Shown in pieces: positions 24,691 through 33,826 of a stretch of 64,000 nt of DNA (position 1 is its first letter; every line of letters starts with the position of its first letter). A program made the translations under genes and the position numbers. This DNA is from Amphritea atlantica (GTDB taxonomy: Bacteria > Pseudomonadota > Gammaproteobacteria > Pseudomonadales > Balneatricaceae). The notes under the pieces were generated by a model. That model had not been told where the DNA came from, did not search any database, and saw nothing but the letters and a program-made list of their open reading frames with translations. The stretch covers positions 178,120 to 242,119 of the forward strand of contig NZ_FOGB01000007.1 in NCBI RefSeq assembly GCF_900111095.1, given 5' to 3'.

Positions 24691-25011
24691 ATGAAGAAAT
24701 TGATGATTGCCGCCCTGCTTGCCACGTCAACAACAGCGATGGCTGCCGATACCCGTTTTGAGGTGTCGATAAAAGATCATATGTTTTCGCCTGCAGTAAT
24801 CACCATCCCCGCTAATCAGCGGGTAAAACTGGTAGTTTCTAATGAAGACGCCACCCCTGAAGAGTTTGAAGGGGAAGACTTCACTCTGGAAAAAGTGATT
24901 CCAGGAAACAGTAAAGCAACTATTATGGTTGGGCCCTTTGAACCAGGCCGTTATGAGTTTGTGGGCGAATTTCATGAAGACACAGCCAAAGGTGTCCTGA
25001 TCGTCGAGTAA
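24691..25011 (+). CDS. Periplasmic cupredoxin-like protein of FTR1 iron uptake
   Basis: A 106-aa protein with a clear signal peptide (MKKLMIAALLATSTTAMA). The mature part is a cupredoxin fold: FEVSIKDHMFSPAVITIPAN, VKLVVSNEDATPEEFEGEDF and PGRYEFVGEFHEDTAKGVLI. It is followed after 19 bp by an FTR1 permease, and both lie behind a Fur box. In FtrABCD-type systems a cupredoxin accompanies a P19 protein, FTR1 and a ferredoxin. Here only two of the four are present. It probably handles ferrous iron, or oxidises it, for the permease. Confidence 0.85.
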   Translation: MKKLMIAALLATSTTAMAADTRFEVSIKDHMFSPAVITIPANQRVKLVVSNEDATPEEFEGEDFTLEKVIPGNSKATIMVGPFEPGRYEFVGEFHEDTAKGVLIVE

Positions 25012-25030
25012 TTATTGCTGAGGCAGACCT

Positions 25031-25858
25031 ATGTTAAGCTCCGCTGTTATCGTATTTCGTGAAGTGCTAGAAGCGGCACTGATTGTCAGTATCCTGCTGG
25101 CGGCTACCTGCGGCCTGCCCCGCCGGACGCTGTGGATCGGTGCGGGCCTTATCGCAGGACTGGCTGGTGCCTGCATTGTCGCGCTTTTCGCAGGTTCCAT
25201 CACCAGCGCTTTTGAGGGGACTGGCCAGGAACTGATGAATGCCTCCATTCTTCTGATCGCCGTTCTGATGCTGGCCTGGCACAACATCTGGATGTCTCAT
25301 CATGCCCGGGAACTGGTCGCCCACATGAAAAACGTCAGCGCTAAAATAACTGACGGCTCACTACCTCTCTACTTTCTCGCGGTTGCCTCTGGTATGGCAG
25401 TGTTGCGGGAAGGCTCTGAGGTGGTGCTGTTCATGTACAGTGTCACTGCCAGCGGTAGCTCTGCGAACTCGATGATGACCGGCAGTATTCTCGGCGTGAT
25501 CGCTGGTATTCTGGTGGGACGCCTGATCTATAGCGGGTTACTGCGAATCCCTACCGCCCGCCTGTTCCAGTATACCGGATGGATGATTCTGTTACTGGCA
25601 GCGGGTCTGGCAGCGTCAGCTTCCGGCTATCTGATGCAGGCAGGTATTCTGCCCTATCAGACTCCACTCTGGGATAGTGGCGCGCTGCTCTCAGAAAAAT
25701 CGATTACAGGCCAGCTACTACATATTCTTATCGGATATCAGGAGCGTCCTACTGCAATCCATCTGATCTTCTATCTGGTCACGCTGCTCACTATCGTAGC
25801 GGGTATGCGCTGGGTTGGTCATCGCTCTAACCTGAGACTGCAAAACTCTGGCGCTTAA
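25031..25858 (+). CDS. FTR1-family iron permease
   Basis: A 275-aa inner-membrane protein with seven predicted helices. It carries both REXXE iron motifs: REVLE at 10-14 in the first helix and REGSE at 126-130 in the fourth. The typical internal duplication is visible. GAGG precedes the start. Paired with the upstream cupredoxin, it should import iron at low iron levels under Fur control. Confidence 0.92.
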   Translation: MLSSAVIVFREVLEAALIVSILLAATCGLPRRTLWIGAGLIAGLAGACIVALFAGSITSAFEGTGQELMNASILLIAVLMLAWHNIWMSHHARELVAHMKNVSAKITDGSLPLYFLAVASGMAVLREGSEVVLFMYSVTASGSSANSMMTGSILGVIAGILVGRLIYSGLLRIPTARLFQYTGWMILLLAAGLAASASGYLMQAGILPYQTPLWDSGALLSEKSITGQLLHILIGYQERPTAIHLIFYLVTLLTIVAGMRWVGHRSNLRLQNSGA

Positions 25859-25889
25859 TTCAGATATCAACGCTCTGGCCTCTACAACT

Positions 25890-25923
25890 CACTCAGTCGC
25901 CCTGTCCTGGCTGAGTGGGTTTT
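25890..25923 (+). terminator. Terminator of the cupredoxin-FTR1 operon
   Basis: CACTCAG (25890-25896) pairs with CTGAGTG (25911-25917), followed by GGTTTT. The 14-nt loop is large, so strength is uncertain. Confidence 0.6.
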
Positions 25924-26106
25924 GTCTTTCAGCAATGACCGTTTTTTCAAACGCAGCAAGCATATCAACGACAAAAAAGTTATCTGAGCACTGATCTGTC
26001 AGGCTCTACAAATATATTTCATCATCAATTGAGTGTAACTCACCCACAAGCCCGATAATTTAGTTAAAATAGCCGCCTTTACAATAGGTTATTGGTAGGT
26101 TTATAC

Positions 26107-29100
26107 GTGTCGGCACATACTTCTGTAGATAAAACAGTTCAACTGAAACAAGCCCTGTCAGAACGCATACTGGTTCTCGATGGCGGTATGGGCACCATGA
26201 TTCAGGATCGCAAACTGAACGAGGCTGATTTTCGTGGTGAACGGTTTGCCGACTGGAAGGTCGATCTGCAGGGAAACAACGATCTGCTGGTGTTGACGCA
26301 ACCTGATATTATCAGCGATATCCACCGCGCTTATCTGGATGCCGGGGCAGATATACTGGAAACCAACACCTTTAACGCAACCACCATCGCTATGGCTGAT
26401 TATGAGATGGAGGCAATCAGTCATGAGATCAATCGGGTGGCCGCGCAGCTGGCCCGTAAAGTGGCTGATGAGGTTACTGCGTTAACGCCGGATAAGCCCC
26501 GCTATGTTGCCGGTGTTCTCGGCCCGACTAACCGCACCTGTTCTATCTCACCGGATGTAAATGATCCCGGATTCCGCAATGTCAGTTTTGATCAGTTAGT
26601 CGAGGCGTATACCGAATCCGTCGACGGGCTGATAAAAGGTGGCGCTGATATCATTCTCATCGAAACTATCTTCGATACTCTGAATGCCAAAGCGGCTATC
26701 TTCGCGGTTGACCAGTACTTTGAAAACAACAAGCTGCGTCTGCCGGTAATGATATCCGGCACCATCACCGATGCCTCAGGCCGAACCCTGTCTGGCCAGA
26801 CCACCGAAGCGTTCTGGAACTCTGTGCGTCATATCAAGCCCCTATCAATCGGCCTGAACTGCGCTCTTGGACCAAAGGAGTTACGGCAGTATGTGGAAGA
26901 GCTTTCCCGTATCGCTGACACCCATGTATCCGCTCATCCGAATGCGGGGTTGCCAAATGCTTTTGGTGGCTACGACGAGTCCCCCGAACAGATGGCGACA
27001 GAGATTCGTGAGTGGGCTCAGGCCGGCTTCCTGAATATTATCGGAGGCTGCTGCGGCACAACACCGGCACACGTTACCGCTATGGGTAATGCCGCCAATG
27101 AGTTCGCTCCGCGACAGATTCCTGAGATTCCTGTTGAATGTCGCCTTTCCGGCCTGGAACCGCAAAATATCAATAAAGACACCCTGTTTGTTAACGTCGG
27201 TGAGCGAACCAACGTTACCGGTTCGGCGATGTTCAAACGTCTGATCAAAGAGGGTGACTACGAGACCGCACTGGATGTTGCCCGTCAGCAAGTTGAAAAC
27301 GGCGCACAGATCATCGATATCAACATGGATGAGGGGATGCTGGATGCGGAAGCGGCGATGGTGCGCTTTCTCACCCTGATCGCCTCTGAGCCAGATATCT
27401 CCCGGGTGCCGATTATGATCGACTCCTCTAAGTGGGAGGTGATCGAAGCAGGCCTGAAATGCATTCAGGGTAAAGGCGTGGTGAACTCCATCAGCCTTAA
27501 AGAGGGTGAAGAGAAGTTTATCTATCAGGCCAACCTGCTGCGTCGCTATGGGGCTGCGGTGGTGGTCATGGCATTCGATGAGGATGGCCAGGCGGACACC
27601 GAAGAGCGCAAAATCCAGATCTGTGAACGATCCTACAAAGTGCTCACTGAGAAGGTCGGCTTCCCACCAGAAGATATTATCTTCGATCCGAATATCTTTG
27701 CCGTGGCGACAGGGATTGAGGAGCACAATAATTATGCGCTGGACTTTATCCGCGCTACGGGATGGATTAAGAAGAATCTGCCCTATGCGATGATCTCTGG
27801 CGGCGTATCTAACGTGTCATTCTCGTTCCGCGGTAATAACCCGGTGCGGGAAGCGATCCACTGTGTATTCCTCTATCACGCAATTCAGCAAGGGATGGAT
27901 ATGGGTATCGTTAACGCCGGTCAGCTGGCGATCTACGATGACCTGCCGGAAGAGCTGCGGGTTGCGGTTGAGGCTGTAATTCTCAATACCTCAGATGACG
28001 CGACCGAAAACCTGCTGGAGATTGCTGAAAAATATCGCGGCGATGGTGCACAGGTTGAGGAGAAAACTCAGGAATGGCGCAGCCTGCCGGTTCAGGAACG
28101 TCTGTCCCATTCGCTGGTTAAAGGTATCGCCGAATATATTGATGACGATGTCGAAGAGTGCCGCCATCTCTATGATCGCCCGATTCAGGTGATCGAAGGC
28201 CCGCTGATGGACGGCATGGGCGTGGTGGGTGATCTGTTTGGTGCGGGCAAGATGTTCCTGCCTCAGGTGGTTAAATCGGCCCGGGTAATGAAAAAAGCGG
28301 TCGCCTATCTGATGCCCTTCATCGAAGAGGAGAAAGCCGGCGCGGGCAGCGAAACCGCGGGTAAAATCCTCATGGCCACGGTAAAAGGCGATGTTCACGA
28401 TATCGGTAAAAACATCGTTGGTGTCGTGCTTCAGTGTAATAATTACGAAATTATCGATCTCGGCGTGATGGTGCCGGCAGAAACGATTCTGCGAACCGCC
28501 CGTGAAGAGAATGTTGATATTATCGGTCTCTCAGGTCTGATTACCCCATCGCTGGATGAGATGGTGCATGTGGCCAGAGAGATGGAGCGTCAGGGCTTTA
28601 ATATTCCGCTGATGATTGGCGGGGCAACCACCTCTAAAGCACATACGGCGGTAAAAATTGATCAGGCCTACAACCGTGATCAGGTGGTCCATGTGACCAA
28701 CGCGTCCCGGGCGGTAAACGTTGCCAGCACCCTGCTATCCAAAGAGCGAAAAGCAGCCTATGTGCAGGAGATACAGGAGGATTATGAAACCGTACGGCAG
28801 CGCTATGCTGAACGCCAGAGTCAGGCGCGCCGGGTTTCACTGATTCAGGCCCGGGCGAACAAATTCAACATCGACTGGAGCAACTATACCCCTCCGGTCC
28901 CTGCTCAGCCAGGCATTCAGACCTTCGAGAATATCGATCTGAATGAGCTACGTGACTATATCGACTGGACCCCGTTCTTTCATTCATGGGAGCTGGCGGG
29001 ACGTTACCCACGCATTCTAACAGATGAGATTATCGGTGAAGAGGCGACCCGTCTGTTTAACGATGCTCAGCAGATGCTGAATGATATTATCGCTAACAAG

Positions 29101-29823
29101 AAGCTGGAAGCCCGGGCAGTGATCGGTCTGTTCCCGGCTAACAGTGTCGACAATGACGATATTGAACTGTATACCGATGACAGTCGTTCAGAGGTGCTGA
29201 TGAACCTGCACCATCTGCGCCAGCAGGTAGAGAAAACGGATGGCAAGGCGAATATGTGCCTCGCCGATTTCATCGCACCGAAAACGAGCGGCAAAGCTGA
29301 TTACTTCGGGGCTTTTGCGGTTACCGCTGGTATTGGTGATCAGGCGATGATCGACGCCTATGAAGCCGATCATGACGATTATCACAGTATTATGGTGAAA
29401 GCCCTGGCGGACCGGTTAGCCGAAGCGCTGGCTGAGTATATGCACGCCCGTACCCGGCGTGAGTTCTGGGGTTATGCTGCCGATGAAAACCTCGATAACG
29501 AGGCGCTGATCAGAGAGAAATATCAGGGCATCCGCCCCGCCCCGGGTTATCCCGCCTGTCCGGAGCATACCGAAAAAGGTCTGCTGTGGAAGCTGCTGGA
29601 TGTTGAAAACCGGATTGGTATGCAACTGACCGATAGTTATGCCATGCTGCCGACCTCTTCGGTCAGCGGCTGGTATTTCAGTCATCCGCAATCTCAGTAT
29701 TTCGGTGTCGCCAAGATCGGTGAAGATCAGCTGGAATCCTATGCCAAACGCACCGGTATGGAGAAAACCGAAGCGGAACGCTGGTTATCACCAAACCTGG
29801 GGTATGAACCGGACGATAGCTGA
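26107..29823 (+). CDS. metH: Cobalamin-dependent methionine synthase
   Basis: About 1238 aa, with all four modules. The homocysteine domain (to about 325) has GLNCALGP and GGCCGTTP zinc cysteines. The methyl-folate domain (about 350-640) follows. The cobalamin domain (about 650-890) has [12 protein letters not shown], whose His ligates cobalt. The AdoMet reactivation domain (about 905-1230) contains [12 protein letters not shown]. It transfers methyl from methyl-tetrahydrofolate to homocysteine. The GTG at 26107 is chosen over the frame's TTG at 26092 because AGG sits seven bases before it. No B12 riboswitch core is seen in the 248 bp upstream. Confidence 0.97.
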   Translation: MSAHTSVDKTVQLKQALSERILVLDGGMGTMIQDRKLNEADFRGERFADWKVDLQGNNDLLVLTQPDIISDIHRAYLDAGADILETNTFNATTIAMADYEMEAISHEINRVAAQLARKVADEVTALTPDKPRYVAGVLGPTNRTCSISPDVNDPGFRNVSFDQLVEAYTESVDGLIKGGADIILIETIFDTLNAKAAIFAVDQYFENNKLRLPVMISGTITDASGRTLSGQTTEAFWNSVRHIKPLSIGLNCALGPKELRQYVEELSRIADTHVSAHPNAGLPNAFGGYDESPEQMATEIREWAQAGFLNIIGGCCGTTPAHVTAMGNAANEFAPRQIPEIPVECRLSGLEPQNINKDTLFVNVGERTNVTGSAMFKRLIKEGDYETALDVARQQVENGAQIIDINMDEGMLDAEAAMVRFLTLIASEPDISRVPIMIDSSKWEVIEAGLKCIQGKGVVNSISLKEGEEKFIYQANLLRRYGAAVVVMAFDEDGQADTEERKIQICERSYKVLTEKVGFPPEDIIFDPNIFAVATGIEEHNNYALDFIRATGWIKKNLPYAMISGGVSNVSFSFRGNNPVREAIHCVFLYHAIQQGMDMGIVNAGQLAIYDDLPEELRVAVEAVILNTSDDATENLLEIAEKYRGDGAQVEEKTQEWRSLPVQERLSHSLVKGIAEYIDDDVEECRHLYDRPIQVIEGPLMDGMGVVGDLFGAGKMFLPQVVKSARVMKKAVAYLMPFIEEEKAGAGSETAGKILMATVKGDVHDIGKNIVGVVLQCNNYEIIDLGVMVPAETILRTAREENVDIIGLSGLITPSLDEMVHVAREMERQGFNIPLMIGGATTSKAHTAVKIDQAYNRDQVVHVTNASRAVNVASTLLSKERKAAYVQEIQEDYETVRQRYAERQSQARRVSLIQARANKFNIDWSNYTPPVPAQPGIQTFENIDLNELRDYIDWTPFFHSWELAGRYPRILTDEIIGEEATRLFNDAQQMLNDIIANKKLEARAVIGLFPANSVDNDDIELYTDDSRSEVLMNLHHLRQQVEKTDGKANMCLADFIAPKTSGKADYFGAFAVTAGIGDQAMIDAYEADHDDYHSIMVKALADRLAEALAEYMHARTRREFWGYAADENLDNEALIREKYQGIRPAPGYPACPEHTEKGLLWKLLDVENRIGMQLTDSYAMLPTSSVSGWYFSHPQSQYFGVAKIGEDQLESYAKRTGMEKTEAERWLSPNLGYEPDDS

Positions 29824-29837
29824 TCGATAGAGAAAAA

Positions 29838-29865
29838 AATCCGCCCTCTGTGGCGGATTTTTTTT
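29838..29865 (+). terminator. metH: metH terminator
   Basis: AATCCGCC (29838-29845) pairs with GGCGGATT (29852-29859) and is followed by eight T. An A run on the other side makes it usable from both directions, serving also the minus-strand gene ending at 29890. Confidence 0.9.
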
Positions 29866-29889
29866 ACCGGTGCCGGCCTTAGTCAGCCA

Positions 29890-30702
29890 CTATCTGTCGG
29901 CCACATAGTGACTTCTCTTAACCCAGTCCGATGATGCGTAATCAGTGGTAAAACGGGAGCCCTGGTTTTGCCAGAAATCAGTGTTGTTAAACATAAAGGT
30001 GGGATGATATTTAGTCTGCAAGCGGGCCAGTGGAAACGCTTTCAGGCGATTGAGGCCACGCTTTCGGGTTGTCTCAAGCAGAAATTCCTGGCCCTCGGCA
30101 AACAGCACAACCCAGGCGTGTCCCTCTCCATCATAGTCACCAACGACAACCCGAGCATCGTAGCCCAGGCCGATGAGCCAGTCGGCCACCAAAATGGCGT
30201 GGTCTTCACAATCCCCAACCTTAGCAAAAAATGCCTGCTGGCTACTTTGCCAGACCTCAGGGCGGCCCGGATAGGTGATATGATCAAGCTGATACTTTTT
30301 TCGATGGGCAACCGTATAGAGCGCCAATACCGGATTCTCAACCCGGAACGGCATATAGCCATCAAAATAGCTGTTTACCAGATGGTAACGCCGGTCGACA
30401 CCCGGAGCGATCATGATATATGCCCCCAGGTCGGCCTGACCAAACAGATAGATGCTGGGTTTTTCTCTGCGTTTATTGAGAATCTTATCAATATCCAATT
30501 GATTCAGCGTGATACCATTCGCCATTAACTGGAGTGATCCGCTGCGTAATAACCCGGGAGATGCGTTGGGGTCAGCTGGCAGTGGCAGACGCTCTAGTGC
30601 CTCGTCAATTATCAGATCCGGCGAGCGCTGGTGTTGCTGTAGCGCTGAGGTCAGTATGATGACGAGAATAAACAGCACGCCCTGCCCCAGGCGTTTTAAC
30701 AT
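29890..30702 (-). CDS. Transglutaminase-like cysteine peptidase homologue
   Basis: A 270-aa protein with an N-terminal hydrophobic anchor (MLKRLGQGVLFILVIILTSA). The transglutaminase-like core has KVGDCEDHAILVADWLIGLG (Cys165), DGEGHAWVVLF (His195) and FLLETT (Glu210), a plausible catalytic triad. The anchor suggests a periplasmic location. Bacterial members act as peptidases on surface or envelope proteins, but the substrate here is unknown. It follows a DUF350 gene by 6 bp, so the two are a likely operon. Confidence 0.8.
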   Translation of the reverse strand: MLKRLGQGVLFILVIILTSALQQHQRSPDLIIDEALERLPLPADPNASPGLLRSGSLQLMANGITLNQLDIDKILNKRREKPSIYLFGQADLGAYIMIAPGVDRRYHLVNSYFDGYMPFRVENPVLALYTVAHRKKYQLDHITYPGRPEVWQSSQQAFFAKVGDCEDHAILVADWLIGLGYDARVVVGDYDGEGHAWVVLFAEGQEFLLETTRKRGLNRLKAFPLARLQTKYHPTFMFNNTDFWQNQGSRFTTDYASSDWVKRSHYVADR

Positions 30703-30708
30703 GGCCGG

Positions 30709-30939
30709 CTACCCTTTCAGACCCGAGGCAACAATAATGGCGACGAAGATCAGTACGGTTGAGGCAAATATCGAAACCGCGATATTACCCTTCTTCATCT
30801 CCTCCTCAATATCGATATTTTTGAGTAACCGCTTATCGATCCATAACAGAGCATACACTCCTACCACCAGAGCGATGATGGTGTAACTCAGATTCAATAA
30901 CAGATTGATCAGAGAGGCGCTAAAAAACTCCATTTCCAT
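30709..30939 (-). CDS. DUF350-family small membrane protein
   Basis: A 76-aa protein with two hydrophobic helices and the family-typical polar centre KNIDIEEEMKKGNIAVSIFA. AAGGA nine bases upstream supports the ATG at 30939. DUF350 proteins (YjfL-like) often have two or four such modules; this is a single module. The family commonly sits beside ATP-grasp or polyamine-related genes; here its partner is a transglutaminase-like gene 6 bp downstream. Function is unknown. Confidence 0.8.
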   Translation of the reverse strand: MEMEFFSASLINLLLNLSYTIIALVVGVYALLWIDKRLLKNIDIEEEMKKGNIAVSIFASTVLIFVAIIVASGLKG

Positions 30940-31089
30940 AGAGAACGATCCTTAAATTCAGGTTAGCAGGACAAAACAGATAGCCAGCTAAATCAGTCTG
31001 GCTGACGCTGATTCTGAATCAATAGGCGCCACTAATCCAGTCAGTTTTGCATATCTTCTGTGGCTTCAGGCAATCTGCTATGGCCCGCG

Positions 31090-31782
31090 TTACGGGTTCC
31101 AGTGATTCGGCCCCAGCAACTGCATCTGATGGGTGATCCAGCGAATGCGCTGCCAGACATAATTGCTGGGGTTGGCAGCACGTAAACGGTAGGGGTTGGG
31201 TAACACCGCGGCTAAGCGCGCTGCTTCGACCGGGGACAGTCGCTGAGCCGGTTTATGGAAATAGGCCTGACTGGCCGCTTCAACACCATAGATTCCGGGA
31301 CCGAACTCGACAATATTGAGATAAACTTCCAGGATACGCTGCTTGGTCCACAGGGCCTCCATCAACACCGCCAGCCCCGCCTCGAGTCCTTTTCGCAGAT
31401 AGCTTTTGGCGGGCCACAGAAACAGGTTTTTAGCGGTCTGCTGCGTCAGGGTGCTGGCACCTCTGATCCTGCCGCCTTTCTCATTGTCACTGAGAGCGTC
31501 CGCTATCGATTCCAGATCCAGCCCCCAATGTTGCGGAAACTTCTGATCTTCAGAGGCGATGACTGCTAGCTGCATCGTCCCGGAGATCTGATCAAGAGGC
31601 ACCCAGATATGCTGACTGTGAGCCGGATATCCCGGTGGCGGATTCAGATCCCGTTGGATCTTCCACATCCATATACCCGGGTCGATAAAACGCAACATCA
31701 GCACCAGCAGTACTGGAAGCAGAATCAGAATGAGCAGCACTCGGATCAGCCACTTGCGAATAGAGAAACGGGAAACAGTCAA
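31090..31782 (-). CDS. mtgA: Monofunctional biosynthetic peptidoglycan transglycosylase
   Basis: A 230-aa protein with an N-terminal membrane anchor ([20 protein letters not shown]) and one GT51 domain. Motifs are [12 protein letters not shown] with the catalytic Glu, [58 protein letters not shown]. No transpeptidase domain is present. It polymerises lipid II into glycan strands. The gene is alone, with about 150 bp on each side. Confidence 0.95.
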   Translation of the reverse strand: MTVSRFSIRKWLIRVLLILILLPVLLVLMLRFIDPGIWMWKIQRDLNPPPGYPAHSQHIWVPLDQISGTMQLAVIASEDQKFPQHWGLDLESIADALSDNEKGGRIRGASTLTQQTAKNLFLWPAKSYLRKGLEAGLAVLMEALWTKQRILEVYLNIVEFGPGIYGVEAASQAYFHKPAQRLSPVEAARLAAVLPNPYRLRAANPSNYVWQRIRWITHQMQLLGPNHWNP

Positions 31783-31923
31783 TATCGGATTACCGCAGAG
31801 TCAGAAGCGTAACAAAGGTAGCACTGATCATACCCAACACTGCCCATTTTTTGAACAGCGATCAGTAATGATTCGCGCCCCTTTGTATGTTTAACTAATG
31901 GCACAGATCTAACGATCATAATA

Positions 31924-32883
31924 ATGGACAGTAACATGACATTTGCCCTGGATGAGGTTCTGGTGGTTGGTATTTCCAGCCGCGCGCTGTTTAACCTGGA
32001 ACATGAAAACCGTATCTACCAGCAACAGGATGTAGAGGCCTACCGCCGTTACCAGTTTGAACAGGAGAATAAAATTCTCGATAAAGGGACCGCCTTTCAT
32101 CTGGTGGAAGCGCTACTCAGCCTGAACACCCTTTCCGACGAGCGACTGGTCGAAGTGGTGGTGATGTCTAAAAACAGCCCTGATACCGGTTTGCGCGTAT
32201 TGAAATCAATTCAGTACTACGGCCTGGATATTACCCGATCAGCCTTTACCGGAGGTGAATCACTCGCCCCTTTCCTGCAGGCATACAGTGTCGATCTGCT
32301 GTTAACCCGACACCCGGATGATGCGCAGGTGGCCATCGATACTCAGGATTGTGCTGCGGCGCTGATATACGATCCCCCCGAAAGCTTTCAGCCGGACCGT
32401 GACACCATCAGGATCGCATTTGATGCGGATGCGGTGCTGTTCTCTGATGAGTCAGAATATATCTATAAAACCGAAGGGCTGGAACGGTTTCAGGAAAATG
32501 AGTCAGACAATGAAGATGTCGTGCTTCCCGATGGTCCCTTTGCCAAACTGGTCAGAGTGCTTTCCAGACTCAACAGTAAACTGGGAGCAGATCGCTCCCC
32601 CCTGAGACTATCCATCGTGACGGCCCGCAACGGCCCGGCGCACTTGCGGGTGATTAAGACGTTGCGGCAATGGGGAGTCAATGTTGATCAGGCTTTTTTT
32701 CTAGGAGGGATGAGTAAAGAGCCGGTTTTGAGTGCTTTACGTCCCCATATCTTTTTTGACGATCAGCCCGCGCACCTGGTATCAGCCGCAAAACGGGTCC
32801 CCAGCAGTCAGGTTCCCTACCGCAGCGATTCACTGATCAACAGCCTGCCTCAGGCCTCCCACAGTGAAACCGGAGAGGATTAA
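31924..32883 (+). CDS. Cytosolic 5'-nucleotidase (cN-I type)
   Basis: A 319-aa protein matching the NT5C1-like family, known mostly from animals and some bacteria. LVVGISSRALFNLEHENRIY opens it, then VVMSKNSPDTGLRVLKSIQYYGL, IAFDADAVLFSDESEYIYK with the HAD-type aspartates, SIVTARNGPAHLRVIKTLRQWG and FLGGMSKEPVLSALRPHIFFDDQ. Relatives remove phosphate from AMP or other nucleoside monophosphates. It converges with the DMT transporter gene, three bp apart. Confidence 0.87.
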   Translation: MDSNMTFALDEVLVVGISSRALFNLEHENRIYQQQDVEAYRRYQFEQENKILDKGTAFHLVEALLSLNTLSDERLVEVVVMSKNSPDTGLRVLKSIQYYGLDITRSAFTGGESLAPFLQAYSVDLLLTRHPDDAQVAIDTQDCAAALIYDPPESFQPDRDTIRIAFDADAVLFSDESEYIYKTEGLERFQENESDNEDVVLPDGPFAKLVRVLSRLNSKLGADRSPLRLSIVTARNGPAHLRVIKTLRQWGVNVDQAFFLGGMSKEPVLSALRPHIFFDDQPAHLVSAAKRVPSSQVPYRSDSLINSLPQASHSETGED

Positions 32884-32886
32884 CCG

Positions 32887-33771
32887 TTACAGGACCGGGT
32901 CTGTCACCGGCTTTACCGGTTGCGAACGCTTCCCCGCCATCGCCACAATACCCGCACAGCAAACCAGCAGAATGCCCAGCAGAGTATGCAGTCCCAGCAC
33001 CTCATCCCATACCAGCCAGCCAAGAACCGCCGCCATGGCAACCGAGCCGTAGGTGTAGGGTGCTAACTGACCGGCCGGAGCCATACCATAGGCTTTGCTG
33101 AGCAATAACTGTGCTACGGTTGAGGTTGCCGCCAGCAACACCAGCCAGCCAAACTGAACCAGGTTTAAGCCTGCGCCGCTCAGCCAGGCCGGAAAAGCGG
33201 ACAACACTGCAGCGAACAGAGCAAAATAGAATACGATTAACTGGGGGGATTCGGTATCCCGCATCCGGCGTACCGTCACTTTCGCCAGGGCACCCAGACA
33301 GGCACCGAACAGAGCAATTAAAATGCCGATATTCACCGCGGTCTCTGTTGGATTGATAATAAAGGCGACACCGATAAACCCTACCAGAATCGCCAGTTTC
33401 ACCTGCAGGTTTATCCGCTCTTTAAGCCACCATAAGGCGATCAGCGGCATAAAAAACGGGGCAGTCTGTTTCAGCAGTGCCGCCTGGGCAAGAGGAAGAT
33501 GGCCCCAGGTATAAAACAGGCAGGTCATTGCCGTTACTCCTACCCCCGCGCGCATCAGATGGAAGTGGAGCTTGGTGGTGTGTAGGACAGAGATACCGTT
33601 ACGCAGCATCCAGGGGACAAAAAGCATCAGCCCCAGCAGGTTACGAAAGAATACGATCATCTCGGTAGGCAACTCAGCAGAAACCTGTCGTATCACCATG
33701 CCGGATAGCACCAGAAACATTTCTGATATCAGGATCAGAGCCGCGCCGATCAGAAAACTATGATTTTTCAT
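32887..33771 (-). CDS. DMT-superfamily (EamA) transporter
   Basis: About 294 aa, ten transmembrane segments in two EamA repeats: EMFLVLSGMVIRQVSAELPT ... LPLAQAALLKQTAPFFMPLI ... LLSKAYGMAPAGQLAPYTYG ... LGIVLLVC-like end. Such carriers export amino acids or other metabolites; substrate unknown. The ATG at 33771 is chosen; a TTG at 33780 in the same frame is possible. The AGGGG usable as ribosome-binding site is part of the 3' arm of the upstream gene's terminator. Confidence 0.85.
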   Translation of the reverse strand: MKNHSFLIGAALILISEMFLVLSGMVIRQVSAELPTEMIVFFRNLLGLMLFVPWMLRNGISVLHTTKLHFHLMRAGVGVTAMTCLFYTWGHLPLAQAALLKQTAPFFMPLIALWWLKERINLQVKLAILVGFIGVAFIINPTETAVNIGILIALFGACLGALAKVTVRRMRDTESPQLIVFYFALFAAVLSAFPAWLSGAGLNLVQFGWLVLLAATSTVAQLLLSKAYGMAPAGQLAPYTYGSVAMAAVLGWLVWDEVLGLHTLLGILLVCCAGIVAMAGKRSQPVKPVTDPVL

Positions 33772-33780
33772 AAATAACAA

Positions 33781-33807
33781 AGCCCCTCTGTATCACTCAG
33801 AGGGGCT
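33781..33807 (-). terminator. Terminator of the M16 protease gene overlapping the next gene's ribosome-binding site
   Basis: On the minus strand AGCCCCTCT (33807-33799) pairs with AGAGGGGCT (33789-33781), followed by TTGTTATTT. It lies 20 bp past the protease stop and 9 bp before the DMT start codon. The AGGGG in the 3' arm is the only ribosome-binding site for the DMT gene, so a folded hairpin would hide it. Confidence 0.75.
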
Positions 33808-33826
33808 ATTGAACTCCAGCAGCCAG

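Noticed and set aside
25859..26106. Cobalamin or SAH riboswitch before metH
   Set aside because: Neither a B12 box nor a recognisable SAH-riboswitch core was seen. The region contains the FTR1 terminator and little else.
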